DNA of 64,000 nucleotides from Pontederia crassipes (taxonomy: Eukaryota; Streptophyta; Magnoliopsida; Commelinales; Pontederiaceae), in the NCBI GenBank assembly GCA_030549335.1, contig CM060194.1:70344077-70408076 (forward strand), written 5' to 3'. Below, piece after piece: positions 39,827-52,875 of this stretch. The translations under genes and the position numbers were made by a program. Position 1 is the first letter of the stretch. Every line of letters begins with the position of its first letter. Below the pieces are notes generated by a model, which saw only the letters and a list, made by a program, of their open reading frames with translations, had not been told where the DNA came from and made no database searches.

Positions 39827-42742
39827 ATAGTTTGTACAACAATTGAACTACAATGTAACTTTGGTCAGTGATTATTGTGTCTTCTGGCAATTGATTAAAT
39901 AGTTTTCAATCCTCATTGGCATCTCATAGTTTTCTAGTATCACATTTTATGTTTGTAAGTTTTATTTTTTTGATTTTGTTTCTGCTACTTTTTTTGGTGA
40001 TTTGATTAGAGTGATCACATAACCTATTATATTAAATTACTACTATTTCTTTTATTTATGTTATCCATTTTAAAATCAACTTAACAATGATACCGGAAGT
40101 TAACATTAGAAGAGGAACAGAAGGACAAAATTTAAAGAAAGAAGATTAAAATAATATTCTCACCACCATCTTCTTGTGATATATAAATGTATATATTTCT
40201 TTTCTTTTAAACAATAAAATAATTTTTGTAAGCAGTGTGAAAATGGTTCGGGCGATCAATTTTTTTTCAAAAAAAAAATCTGTTATTTTTTGGTCAATTT
40301 TTTAAATTATAAAAATCATCTAGAAAAATCATCCTCTAACATATCAGTTTTTTTGGGTCCTATTTTAACATAGCAATATTTTCAAACAAATATAACAAAT
40401 TAAAATTCATATTAACATATTTAATTCTATAATTACATATAAGATTATTTTCATATACCTCCCCTTCTTTTCGATCCGCTCTGCTTTGACGAAGGGAGGG
40501 GGTGCCCCTCTTTTTAATATTTATTATATTTATTTTTAAAATTTTAAATATTAAAAGACAATATGTAAGGGTGTTTTAGTCTTTTAATGAATAGAAAAAA
40601 TGAAACAAAAATGAAAAGTTAAGAGAAGTTGACAAATGGACTAAGGTCGAAATTATGGTATAATTTAGGGATGTCCTACGGTGAGTTCATATATTAGAGT
40701 TTGATACGAAAAATTGTGATAGTTTAGAGGATGTATAAAGAAATAACCCTTAAATATATGATATAGTATTAGAACTATTAAATTAGAGTTTCATAATGTG
40801 ATAGGAACATATTAAACTATATAAAAAAATATTATACCACTAATAAAAAGTTGATTGCTTATGAATTAATTGTATAAATATAAATAAATCAGAAGTGGGC
40901 TCCACGAGTCCCTATGGTTTTTTCGATTGGGGCTTTAGATTAAGCGGGTTGGTTTTGCTCATTAAAAAATCATCCTAAATTATATTTGGTCCCCTATTTT
41001 TTATTTGATTTTTTAAAATCGGGTAGGTTTTTTGAGTCGGTCGAGTATTTCTTAGACCCATAGGAATAACATTCAAGCCAATTTTACCATCCCTAATTAT
41101 ATGGTCACCATCTCATCGGCGAGGAAGAAAAGGGTGCCCTGGTGTCCAACGCCCTCGTTTTCTCACTCGCAGTCGGTGAAGGAGAAGAGGAGGAGGAGGG
41201 GGTGTCGCCCTCTTGCTCCTCTCTCGTGAGAGGTAACAAAAGCAACCTGAGGTTGTCGCCTCTTTTTTATTATTTTTTTATTTTTTTATTATATTTTATT
41301 TCACCACATCGGTATTATAATCGGAGAATCAGCCATTGGCGGTCAGGAGAACGGCGCGTGCAAGAAAATCAAAAGTTGAGGACGTTTTAATTACAAATTA
41401 AAATTGAGGGACCGAGTAGTTACTGCACCCAAAGTTAAGAGATGATCCGTGTAATTTATCCAAAGTAAAAGGGATCTCAAAAGGTATAGGTTATTACTTA
41501 TATGTGACACATTTTGACAAGATTATGCAAGTCAAAGTTCACAGTAGATAATGTTACATTTGGTGAGAAATTTTACATATAGTGTCAAATTTAATCCATA
41601 AAAGGTGCTCATGAACCTTAAGAAATTCATCAAGGCATCATGTAAAGCAAACATTGCATCAATTTCATCCATGACTCATTCAATCATGTACAAATCCTTT
41701 AATCCATATCCTTTTAAACATCTAATAGAAGATAAAATTGGGATCTTATTTCAATTGTGAGTCAGAATAAAAATGAATTAATTCAGAATACGTTAATTCT
41801 TAATGGAATAGGGATTCCTCACGAATCTTTTTGTTCTTCCTCTCCGATTGAAATTCTCTCCAATAATTTAATCTTCTTGTTCCTCTTCCTTTCTTTGGTG
41901 AATTCCTAGAGCACAAAAGAGGATTTGGAGAAAAAAAAGAGTGATGACTGGTTAAGAGATAGGATGATGGCGGGAAAGATGAGTTTTATGGCTGTTATAT
42001 CCTCTTTTTACCACCTGCATTATGATACCCGTAGACATCTGGAGTTTTACAATCCAGGGATTACAATGTCGCCCGACAGTTGATAGGAACTTGGTTCTTA
42101 ATGTTAATAGGAATAATTTATTTCTTTGATTAGATAAATTATTTATCTCCTAATTTGATTAACACTCTTTTTTTATTTTTAATTCTACTAAGAGTTTTAT
42201 AGGAATCCTTGAAATTTTTTTTAATCATATAAAAAAATATAATTTTCTTTATAATTGTTTAGAGTAAATAAATATTTTGAAGGTAAGCTTGTCCCTTTCG
42301 AAATGATGTATTGAACTTAATCCCTTTGATCTAATTAAGATCATAGTTGGACTAGGAACATATAAAAAGCACACACAAATTACTATCAAATATTGTGTTA
42401 AGGAGAGAAATCCTCAGCAATTACGCCTTAATCTTTACTTTCCTGTTCATGCACCTCTGTTTGTAATCTTAAAAAAAGCAATTACCCTCCGGATCTCAGA
42501 CCACATGGAAAAATGGCGTATGTTTTGTTTGAGACCAGACCCAAAAAGAGAAACCGCATCCAGATGAAATTGGTACGCAGTAATTCAATTTGAGGATTTC
42601 CATACTTGCAGCCTGGAAATAAAATGAAGCTTGAATGGTTTGATCTCTTAATCCAATATAGAAGACACATCGACCACAACTAGAACACTTTGTTATCATG
42701 CATATGCAAATTATAGAAGAAAAGAAAAAACGGTCGCAAGAA
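39827..42742. other. Intergenic DNA with truncated inverted-repeat elements
   Basis: About 40443-40752 resembles a truncated relative of the 38817 element: a GATTATTTTCATATACCT start, a short GC-rich core, and a right arm ending near AAAGAAATAACCC. About 41100-41460 has a GC-rich core followed by an arm with AAGTTGAGGACG and AATTGAGGGACCG and no clear left arm. No protein-coding gene is recognised. Confidence 0.45.
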
Positions 42743-42748
42743 TTTATT
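42743..42748 (-). terminator. Candidate poly(A) signal of the kinesin gene
   Basis: AATAAA on the minus strand (TTTATT on plus), 269 nt beyond the stop codon. It is the nearest canonical signal that I see. Confidence 0.35.
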
Positions 42749-43016
42749 GTGCGATTATGACTATCATTCTGTTAGGTTTTGAAAAAGCCTGTAATAAATA
42801 ACCAGAAAAATCGCAATCAGATTTTGGGTAGAGCCTGCAAGCAATGGCCGAAGGCATCGTCCATGAAGCAATATGAGTCAATTTCACAGGGCAATTACTA
42901 GTTCCAACAAGAAATTGTAGGTACAACCAAATTACATATGCTACAATGTGATTTGTGCTTAACGTACATCTCCTATATTATCATACAACATATCAAAGTA
43001 ACAGCCCAATATCGCG

Positions 43017-46000
43017 TCAGATGTTACATCGGTCGTAACCCAAGAACCAAGAATTAGGATCAGTGTCTTTAGAGAATTCGGTATCCCCCTTGGTGCAGAA
43101 AGGTTCGAACTCATTTTCTACCCATCTTCGATTAATGGAATAATCTTCTCCATCATTTGAGATATTCGAGTTCGAGTCTCTAGAAGGTTCCTCTCTGACA
43201 TGTGGCACTGAAAGAGATCGATTCAGTAAAGCAATTTCTCTGTCATATATCTTCTTCAAATTGTCAATTTCCTGATATGCCTTCTCAGTTTCCTGCTCGG
43301 CCAATAATGCTCTTCTCTGTGATGGATAAAAAAAAGAGGGATATTAATAAGGAAATGAACTTCTTGAGAGACCACATCACAAACAACAAACCAACACAAC
43401 CATTTCCAGTTTCTTTTCTCCATGATAAAAAATAATATGCATCCAACGCAAGAAGTTTTAACAAAACCAGCAACAGTTACGAGCTGTCAACCACAATAAA
43501 GGCCAGATTCTGGTGATTTAGGGTGCACAGATAATATGCAACAATGTAGTACCATGCAATTGCTCTGATGGTGAGCTAGTTTTACTAGATGTGTTCCATG
43601 TAAACCTAAGGATGCAGCACCATGACATCTTCATACACAACTCCCAGTCTCAAGCATAGATTTACAGTACATAACTTTTCAGTATAATGTAAAGCATGAT
43701 ATTACCTCAGCTGTTGCAGCTGCTTCCTCGGCATCCTTTAAACGCACAAGCAGTTCTCCAGCAGCTTGCACTGCCTCAGCAGTGTCTCTCAATTGAGCTT
43801 GAAGTCCTCTACTCTCATCCATCCAATATTTCCTCTCCCTTTCTCTTTCTGCCCTTGTAACAGATAACTCAGTGGCAAGGGCATTGATGAACCTAGATTC
43901 AGCTCCTCGAACCCCAGCTTTAGCTGCCGCTTTCTTTATATCCTCAATACCCTCACTGATCCTATGGTTCATTGCACGCAGAGCAGTATGCTTCTCCTGT
44001 AGCTCAGAATACTGTTCCAGGATTCGGACATGGCCCTGCATTGCCATTTGAAGTGCCTCCTTTAGCTCTTCTGTACATTTCTTCTCAGAATCAAGTTCAA
44101 CCTTCAACTTCTCAGCAAGACATTGACTTGATTCAAGCTTAAGTCTAAGTTCTTCAGACAGTGCAATCAAGTTACTTTCTCTTTCAGCCCAGCTACACCT
44201 CTCCGGAGAATCATTTTCATCACCGCTTCCCTCATTCATTTCTAGTATTGTATCGAGAGGAGGTAAAATGGTTCCAGCCGAATTAGTCAATTGAAGCAAA
44301 GGAACAATCTTTTGACTTGATTTTGAAGAATCAATGTAAAATTGCAACTGAGTTCTCAAATCTTGAATTTCTTCTATCAAAACATCTCGTTCGCCCATAT
44401 CAAAAAAGCTTTTATAGTTATCAAGCTCCTCTTGGATTCTTTTCATCTCAATATTAGCTTGGAACAATTTTGGATGATTATCATACTTCTCTTTAAGTAT
44501 CTGTCAACAAACAAGAAAATGTCATTATAAGTTCAAAAGAAAAATGTCATTATAAGAGGTAAAGAAAATAGACAGGCTAATATGAAGTACCTTATGTTCA
44601 TTTGCAAGTGAAATGAACTCTTCCTCCATAAAGTCCTCTGATGGCAATATACCATCCATAAGATTCTCGAGACGAGATATCTTATCTTCTCGCGTCTGAG
44701 CAATTATGGCATTGCATTCTCTCTCATGTTTATATTGTTCAATCTGCAATAGAGTAGTTAGAGAGAATCATAGCGTATAAGAAATAATAAAAAAATATCT
44801 TACCAAACGATTAAGCATCTTAATTTCATTATGCTGCTTCGCACACTGATCTTCAAGGGCCATCTCTCTCCTGATGGATCCAGCCAAAACCTTCTCAACT
44901 GCCTACAGTATGACAATAATGCTTAGCAAAGCTTCATGTCAAATCATATTTAAATGCAGAAAAAAAGGACTTAAAATGTTGCATTTCTATTCTAAGAACC
45001 TACTTTTGGAACTTGCATCTTGAGGTTGTCAGTTGAGATTGGTTCATCAACAGGTACTAGTTGCAAATTTGTGCTGCCATTGACATCATTGCTTTTATCT
45101 TCTTCTGACTTTTTCTTACAGGAACTACATATGTATGCAGATAAATTTTGAATTTCTTGATCTTGTTCAGTTTGCATGCTAGAATCAACAGTAGTTACTG
45201 GCACCATTTGTCTGACATCTGATGCAACCGAAAATCTGAATGATGACCTTCTCACAGCTAAACTGTGGTGCCGGTTGTCAATAATATGAAGACCACGCTG
45301 CAGGCTAGCTTCCAGTTCTTCAGTTGACGGAAGTAACTTTGTACATGATTTACTGAGAGAGGCATGTAAAGAATGTGAGGTTCCCTTAAGGGTAATGTCT
45401 AAAACTCCTGAACCTGATTTCACTTCTCCCAATATATTGTTGTGAGATGCCGATATTGCAGATGTTCCAGGAGTTCTTTTGCAAGCATCTGCCACAGGAG
45501 AAGTGCTCAAAGTTGGTTGTTGAAGAACTGGTGGTATCTGGCAAGGCACAATGTGGAGACTGCAAACAAGGGAGCTCGATGAACTCTGAGAATTGTCTGC
45601 AAGTACAACTTCATTTGTTTCAGATAAAGAATGGCTTTCACTAAGCTGTTTCTGAGCATCATGACTAGTGCCCAGACAATCACTAACATCAGTATCAATA
45701 GCACCGTAAACTTCAGCATTGCATTTCTCAAGGTCTGTTTTGACTTCCTTGACATCATCATTATAACATTGAACACCGGAAGCTTGAATATTTCCAGTAG
45801 AGGGCTCCAAATCCTGAAGAACTACTGTTTTCCTACATGCAGAGGATCTTACATTTGTTTTTGATGCAGCAAGTTCAGAAGTTATTCTGCCTTCACCGGA
45901 AGCTAAAAGGTGAGGTGACCGGATGCAAGGCATTTCAACATCATTCTCATCAATTTCCATCTCTTCATCACTGTCATCTTTGACAGCAGACAATGTTGTT

Positions 46001-49000
46001 GGACGACTAAGACTCATTTTCAAAAGACTCAAACTACGTCGAGCATTCCATCCTGTGGAGAAACTTCCCTTGGTTGAAGTGGGTCCATTGGATTTCATTC
46101 GTAGAAGTTCATCCTGTTAAAAACAAGCATACAAATAAATTGAAGAAACAAATTTAGTAACATGAAGCCTAGTATATGTGTTTGAGGAATGATATAAAGT
46201 TTCACAAGACTACCTTAAGTTGGCGTATCTGCTCACGCAGAACATTAACATCATCCTCTGTTATTTCATTTACGACTGCTGTGTTTTTTATGGCCTTGGC
46301 ACGTTGGGCAAACCTCAAAGTACTCAATGTTTCGCTCTTGCAGCTGCATACAACAGCAACTTTCAATCAATTTTGAGTAATATAGAAAGTGAGAAGATTC
46401 ACAAGGAAAGTATACCACCTCTGTGATGGTGAAATCCCACAAATCATTGCTAATTTTGCATTACCACCAAGAGATTCCTGTAACAAAAATGTCAGCTTGG
46501 AATCACGATATGGAATATGTCTCTGTTTTCCAGTCTGAGAAACCTCTGCAAGGATATTTATCAAGTTCCTGTGGCAGAAGATAAAAGAAGAAACAGAATA
46601 AGTAATCACAAATGCAGCTTAACAAGAATGCATCTTTAGCAAATAGCACGTTGGCATATGAAACATAACTTCTTTCCATCACTACTATAAAGCTAATTAA
46701 ACTCCATTGACCTAAATTATAAATCAGTAAAAATAAAAAAATTATATTATATATATAATTATTATATATAGAAATATATAAATAAAAAATAAAAATTCTG
46801 ATGAGGTAATAAATAAGGGTTTGGATATTATATTCGTAAAAATCTAATTCGCCAGTAAGCCAGAACAATAAAAGTATTTTTTGTTTGAATAATCTCTCAA
46901 AGTTATAAGTTTCAGTTAATTGAAGAACTTCTATTTGCTCAATGAATTATATTCCCGTTAACCTTTTTTTGTTTGTCTTCTACTTCTTCTAATTATGAAT
47001 CGAAACAAATAAAGTTTCGGTAGACCCAAAAAAAAAGGAATAGTAATATTTTTTAATGAACAAGAGAAAAATCATTGTAAGTTCCATACAAGACCACACA
47101 AGAAAAAGGATTTTCCACCATTTTCTTGTGCCGAATAAAGAATTTTGAAGACTAGCAATCCCTCCTAAGAAAAGTATTAGTGCAAAGATTTTTCAATGCA
47201 CTTACATAAATATATAATATTAACTATTAAGATTTTCAGCTTTAGTAAAAAAAAATAGAAATCAAATACAAAAACAAGAATATTGAAATAAACTATCCTT
47301 CATATAGTAGGCAAAAGAACTCATATTGTTGCATGAAAAAGAGAACTAAAATGAACAGATTGAAAATTGCACACGATAGAGTTCTAAGAATAAGGAACTA
47401 CAGAATAACACTAATGCATTAATCAAGCAAACAACTGATACAGAATTGGAGATGAAAATTAAAATAAATTTACGATCGTACATATTTCCAAGACATAGAA
47501 TCTCAAGGTAATCTCACCTCTCGTTCAAGATCAAAAGAAATATTTTTCATAACAAGTAACTATCAAAGACAGCATTCTAGTCTCAGATATTTAATCATCC
47601 ATAATTCTGCTGTACTTTATTATCAACATTTTTCTCGGTGATGCTTCAACCTTGCCTATCATAGTGCTTTAACAAGCAACAGTCAAAGACAGTAATCCAG
47701 GTCCCAGATATTTAATCATCCATAACTTTCTTTCGTTGAGTAGATAAAGCAATTAACTTTTCTTTAGATGAGAATAATGAAAAAATAATCATTTTTTATT
47801 GAGTTCATTGATGGTTGAAAAGTCGATGAATCTCATTTATCAACCATACCTGAACATAAATAGATACATGGTGAGGAGGTTCTATGAAACTATAACTAAT
47901 TATCCATGAATTAAAATGGATCGTTCCACATGGAAGCAATTAATGCACAGTTTAGACAATAAACATTTGCACAAGATAGAGAAAAGCTCTATCAACCTCA
48001 CATATGTACTCATCAATACATGCAACAAAATCAGGAGATGCAGTAAGTGTAATGCATGTGAGAAGCTTGAAAAATAATAATTTAAATGGATAATAGGGAA
48101 TCCATAAAAAAGTGTACACACGTCATATTTCAGTTATAAATTTCATGTCATCTTTTTTCACGATATTATTAGCCTACTGGACTACTTCATAGTTTTTTTT
48201 TTTTGAAACGAAGACTACTTCATGGTTACCAGTCACTTCTAATTTATGAACACAATAAAAATATAATATGAATCTTCCTGTTTCAAAATAATTTACAGAA
48301 CATAAACATAAGTAACGCTGCAAATTCTTTGATGTACCAAGATCATATTAAAATAAATAAATGAAACAGGACTGCATTTATCCAGTTCGTACTATCAAAC
48401 CAAAATCATACCCGAGTTGGGAGAGAGAACGGTTAATATTCCCTGCCTCCTTCAAACGTTCCCCAGCAGCACCTGTTTGCTTTTGTCTTTCAGAACCCGC
48501 AAGGTCAACGAGGTTGATTCTGCTTGTACGTCTGCTGATCAAACCGTCATCTATGCCCTAAAAATTGGAAAAATTAAGAGCTCCTTGGAGAAGTCATAAG
48601 ATCCAAAGGTATGATGGAAGAAAGTAAGATATTTCTAAGTTTAATTCAATATGGTACTAGTAAATTGTCAGCTTTTAAACTGTTATTCATGAACAGAAAA
48701 TAATATGGAATACCCAAAAAAAAGAAAGTAACAACTCTTTTGTAATTTTATGGATAGCCAATATTTTTTCTTCAATAGTGAAGCAAAATGCAAGCGTATG
48801 TATAATTTACATCAGGTTGTATTATGAAAACTTAAATCCTACTTTTGACCTGCTTATCTAAGAAGTCAATATTGATTATGCACAAAATTCAAGATCTCAC
48901 GCATAATTTAAGACAGCACATGCAAGAAAACAGACTGCATTGCATGCAAACACAGTATTTGTGCATACATGAGAGAAAATAACTTTTGAATATGACCATG

Positions 49001-52000
49001 CACATTCAGTGACATCATAGAGCAGGAAGAAAGCACTACCTTGGATCGAGATTCAACAATGCAAGTAAGCACACAGTGAGAACGGGAACTCTCGGTGTTT
49101 ATGCTGGTTGCACCAGTCCTCCTGTTTGCAAGTCCCTGTAGTCATAAGAGAACCATCATATATGATGTCATCTGGAAAAAACACAAATTTGCTTTCCAGA
49201 ATGTTTAAACATTGGCCCATTTCTTATATTCCAGACTTTTGACCAACTGAAACAAGACAATTTTTATTGTGTATATTTCTAGCCAGAAACAATATATTTG
49301 CATGTGAAGAATCAAAGACGATTGATTTTATAAGCAAAGCATTGCCATTTTACCTTCAGGGTGATACTAATTCAAAGTTGCTATATTTCATGGCTTGTAA
49401 CTGACAAAAAGCAGTTGCCACTGTCCAGCTATGAGTTATGACTTATAATAAACAATCATCCTTGCTAGATTAAGAAACCACTTTGTATTAGTTAGTGGCT
49501 GGTTAAGAAAGTAGTGGGTATTTAGCTATATTAGTAGTTTTGTTATAGTTATAGTAACTACCTTTGCATGTTAAATACATGCATAGGTTTGAAATTTAGG
49601 TAGGCTGAGAAATGTGTTTATCAGTAATGTAATTGGAGGTTGGACCACTCCATAAAGACTATTTATTATGGAGATTCGTCATCTCGAATAGACAAGTTAC
49701 TAGTATTAGTTGTGTTTAAGATTCTTGCACTTTTACTACTAATAATAGTTATTCTATTTTTACTTCCAATGATATATGTAGTTGTATTTTCAATTTGTAT
49801 CAAATTGGTATCAGAGCCTCAAAGATCCTAGTAGTAAAGCACAAATAAGCAACATTCATTCAGGAGGAATCAACTTTACACAACACAAGGGAAAGTTCAT
49901 TTCATAAGAAGACAAGTTGAAAGTTCATACAAGTTTAAAAGTTCTCTCCTGGCCCTAAGATGGAGTAGACTAATTTTGAAGGCTTCAACTGCACCTGAAC
50001 AATACTATTATTATTTTCTTTTCTCCACCTTGAGGACAAGGCGAAATTTTAGGAGGGGTGTACTGATAAGATACCACTTTGTATTAGTTAATGGTTGGTT
50101 AAGAAAGTAATGGGTAGTTAGTTACATTAGTAGTTTTGTTATAGTTACAGTAACTACCTATGCATGTTAAATGCATACATAGGTTTTAGATTTAGAGTAG
50201 GCTGGGAAATGTGTTTATCTGTAATGTAGTTGGAGTTTGGAAAACTCCATTCTGTATATTTATTATGGAAATTTGTCATCTCGAACAGACAAGTTATTAG
50301 TAGTAGTTGTGTTAAGATTCATGCACTTTTACTACTAATAATAATTATCCTATTTTTATTTCCAATCAAATATGTAGTTGTATTTTCAGTTGTATTAGAG
50401 CACCACCATATCATGTGGGAATTTGATATAACAGTTTCCCCCTTGGTCTAATTACTCCTAATGAAAGAAAGGGAACATGAGGCAGATCGCATTGAGACAT
50501 GACAAATAAAGTACAACTTTCATAAACAGAAGACAACCTTCAGCATTTTACTGCAGTTATCAAAGCAATTTCGAATTTGTAAGTTCCTCCATATGGTGAT
50601 GGAAATATTCTAGTACTCAGTGAATTTGCTAAAACTTGATATATTTAGTCCTTTCAGGATGATATTGAGTAGAAACATATATTGCATTTGCTAATAAAAG
50701 AATAGCATCTTTGTAGATACAAAATTAACATTTCTGAGTACATCACCACTTCTTTAGATTCTATAACGATATGCAAAATGGAACTCTTTAAGAACAACTA
50801 GTAGATGGCAAGTTCATTGCCTTAACAAAGATTCAATATAACAAGATTAAACTTACCTTCATCAACAACTGAGTTAGATCTTTCATTGTACTTACGAAGT
50901 CCTCTGTCAAACAGTCAACATAAACACCACTCCTAACATCTTCTCTAATCTGAAAGGCATTATCAAATTTCAGGACAAAGCCAAAATTGATGTTCAGAAA
51001 GCTGCAGAGAAGAAATTAATTACTGTACCTGGAGATTCCTTTGATTTGGATCCAACAGATCAGTAATTTGCTCATTGTAGATCTGCAAAACAAATAACAA
51101 GGTAACATAAAACTACTTTGACTAATAATCACATAGCTTCTCAATTGAGAATTACTTAGGCTCACCTCTAAGAATGAACAGCGGCATTGATAATTCAACT
51201 GCTTGTTCACATGCTTGGCTTCCTCCTGCAACAAAACACAATCCTGTGATAAGCATACAGATGGTTAGGAATCCATGGGGCACAAAATCTCTAGAATTTA
51301 CCCACTTCCTCTATGCGGGAAAAGAGTCGTTCAAAGACACGAGGGGTCAATCCGCGCTCACTGCCTGATGAAGAATTATCTGACAAGGCACTTTGAGGCC
51401 CCCACATAGTATATGTCTTGCCACTGCCAGTCTTCCCCGACCAATTCAATTGTAAACATTTCATTAAAACCCTCCAACTTAAGGTTCACAGAATCTCTAA
51501 CGCATCAATGAACAGCATACTCAACTTACCTGCCCATATGCAAATATCGAACTATTGAATCCAGACAAGCAGTTCTCTACCAACGGAAGGCCCACAAGTC
51601 GAAATATGTCTTCCTGATAAAGAAATCGTTGACTAAATAAGCAACTGAACCGTTAACCACTTGCTGCACTGTCCCCGTCAAGTTTAAATTACGCAGAAAC
51701 CTAACAAACTCACTTGAGTTGACTTGGTATCAGAAACGGAATCAAAAGTGAAGGTGTGGTCGGCGATCGAGATTGAGTTCTGTGAGATCTTCTCCGCTAT
51801 CTGATCCGGCCCTTCCTCCTCCTTGTTCGGTGGCCGGATTCTTACAATCACCTAATCAGCAACACCCAGAAAGCACCCAATATAAGAGCGAGCGACGAAC
51901 TCGATCCCACAGATCTAGGGCGTTTTGCGAAAGAGGTCTCACCTGAACTCCCGAATCAGATGAATTTGGAGCTCCGACATGTTCGGCGGCGGCGGAGGGG

Positions 52001-52263
52001 CTCTCTAAGCTGAGCTTCTTCTTAGCCGCGGGTTGCGGCGGACGGGGAGGAAGGGGACTTCGGTTCTTCGCTGACAATGGCTTCGAGGAAGCCCCCGGGG
52101 ACCGATACGGGGAGGGATCCGACGCCGGCGAGGGGTCGACGTTCTCTTTGGGTGTCCGCGAGGGGCGGTGCTTCTGAGAGGAGGTCGGAGTAAGGGATTC
52201 AGACGCCGGAACCCTAGATCCGCCGGCGTTCCTCGGTGACCCCATCGAGCCAAAGGCCTTCAT
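43017..52263 (-). CDS. PAKRP1: Kinesin-12 family motor, PAKRP1 / KIN-12A-like
   Basis: A plus-end-directed phragmoplast kinesin that acts in cytokinesis, by family. Sixteen exons give 1284 codons plus stop: 52263-51943, 51851-51714, 51613-51530, 51431-51306, 51225-51166, 51082-51029, 50949-50857, 49135-49040, 48557-48412, 46568-46419, 46343-46214, 46113-45004, 44902-44804, 44743-44591, 44500-43706, 43316-43017. All introns are GT-AG and phases agree. A Ser/Pro-rich tail precedes the motor, which runs from about residue 108 to 445. It holds the ATP loop GQTGSGKT (180-187), switch I NTESSRSH (305-312), switch II DLAGSE (342-347) and the end motif FAQRAK (434-439). The region after 840 is charged and predicted coiled coil. 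Length is close to Arabidopsis PAKRP1 (about 1290 aa). The neck helix follows the motor directly, as in N-terminal kinesins. Intron 7 holds a small LTR element. I cannot separate KIN-12A from KIN-12B. Confidence 0.93.
49467..50397 (+). mobile_element. TRIM-like LTR element inside kinesin intron 7
   Basis: Direct repeats of about 335 bp (49467-49802 and 50064-50397) share CCACTTTGTATTAGTTA, TTAGTAGTTTTGTTATAG and a TACTACTAATAATA block. The second starts TGATAAGATACC and the first ends TTGTATCA, so the intact termini were TGATA...TATCA. TGGTATCAGAGC at 49806-49817 is the classic tRNA-iMet primer site, and AGGAGGGGTG at 50051-50060 is a polypurine tract just before the second LTR. The internal 261 bp codes for nothing. 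It lies antisense to the host gene. The LTRs differ considerably, so the insertion is old, and no target duplication remains clear. Confidence 0.8.
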
Positions 52264-52347
52264 CGGAAGAGGGAGAGAAGTGAGAAGAGAGACGTTGGAG
52301 AAGAGGGGACAACAGATTTGAAATAGAGTGAAGAGTGGAAGGGAAAT

Positions 52348-52355
52348 TATATATA
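52348..52355 (-). promoter_or_regulatory. Candidate TATA box of the kinesin gene
   Basis: TATATATA on the minus strand, 85 nt upstream of the ATG at 52263, is followed by a CT-rich stretch typical of plant leaders. A start near 52320 would give a leader of about 55-60 nt. Confidence 0.5.
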
Positions 52356-52617
52356 AAAAAATAAGTTGTTTGATTTCTTTTATAAATTCACGGACAAAGT
52401 TGAGTAGGCCGCCTTAGTTTAAGGGATTATGGAGCCTGGAGAGAGAAATACTCCGTGGGACCCTGTGTCTTTGTCAAGATCTTGTGGTTGAGCGAGCGTG
52501 TACAAACTCATCACGCGACCATTTTGGTGCACAAACTACAAAGTGATGAGCAGTATAAAAGCGCAAGAGTGCCTTACACGCTCTTGTGAACAGAAGAATG
52601 TGGGACCCACTCCTATA

Positions 52618-52875
52618 CCGTTCAAGATTGGGGTGGGTTAACTTATGGGTCAAGATCCGGACGACGAGAGTTCAAATTTTGGACTCACAAGGTGTTGTTC
52701 TTTTGGACCGTGTGATTGGGAATGAACGGCTGGATCTGGAGCGCTGTGATTAGACCGTTGCAATGGGAAGGTCAATTATTGAAAGTCCCTTTAACTTATT
52801 CTTTGGCATATTTGATAATGGATATAGTGAGGATGCAACCACCAGGTGGCATATGACGGCTTTCTATGAACCGTT
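52618..52875. promoter_or_regulatory. Cluster of four AACGG (MSA-like) cores upstream of the kinesin gene
   Basis: AACGG cores occur at 52618-52622 (-), 52725-52729 (+), 52755-52759 (-) and 52871-52875 (-). The last reads TCTAACGGTTCA and matches the mitosis-specific activator consensus YCYAACGGYYA at all but the final position. MSA elements are bound by three-repeat MYB proteins and drive G2/M expression, which suits a cytokinesis kinesin. Function here is inferred. Confidence 0.45.
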
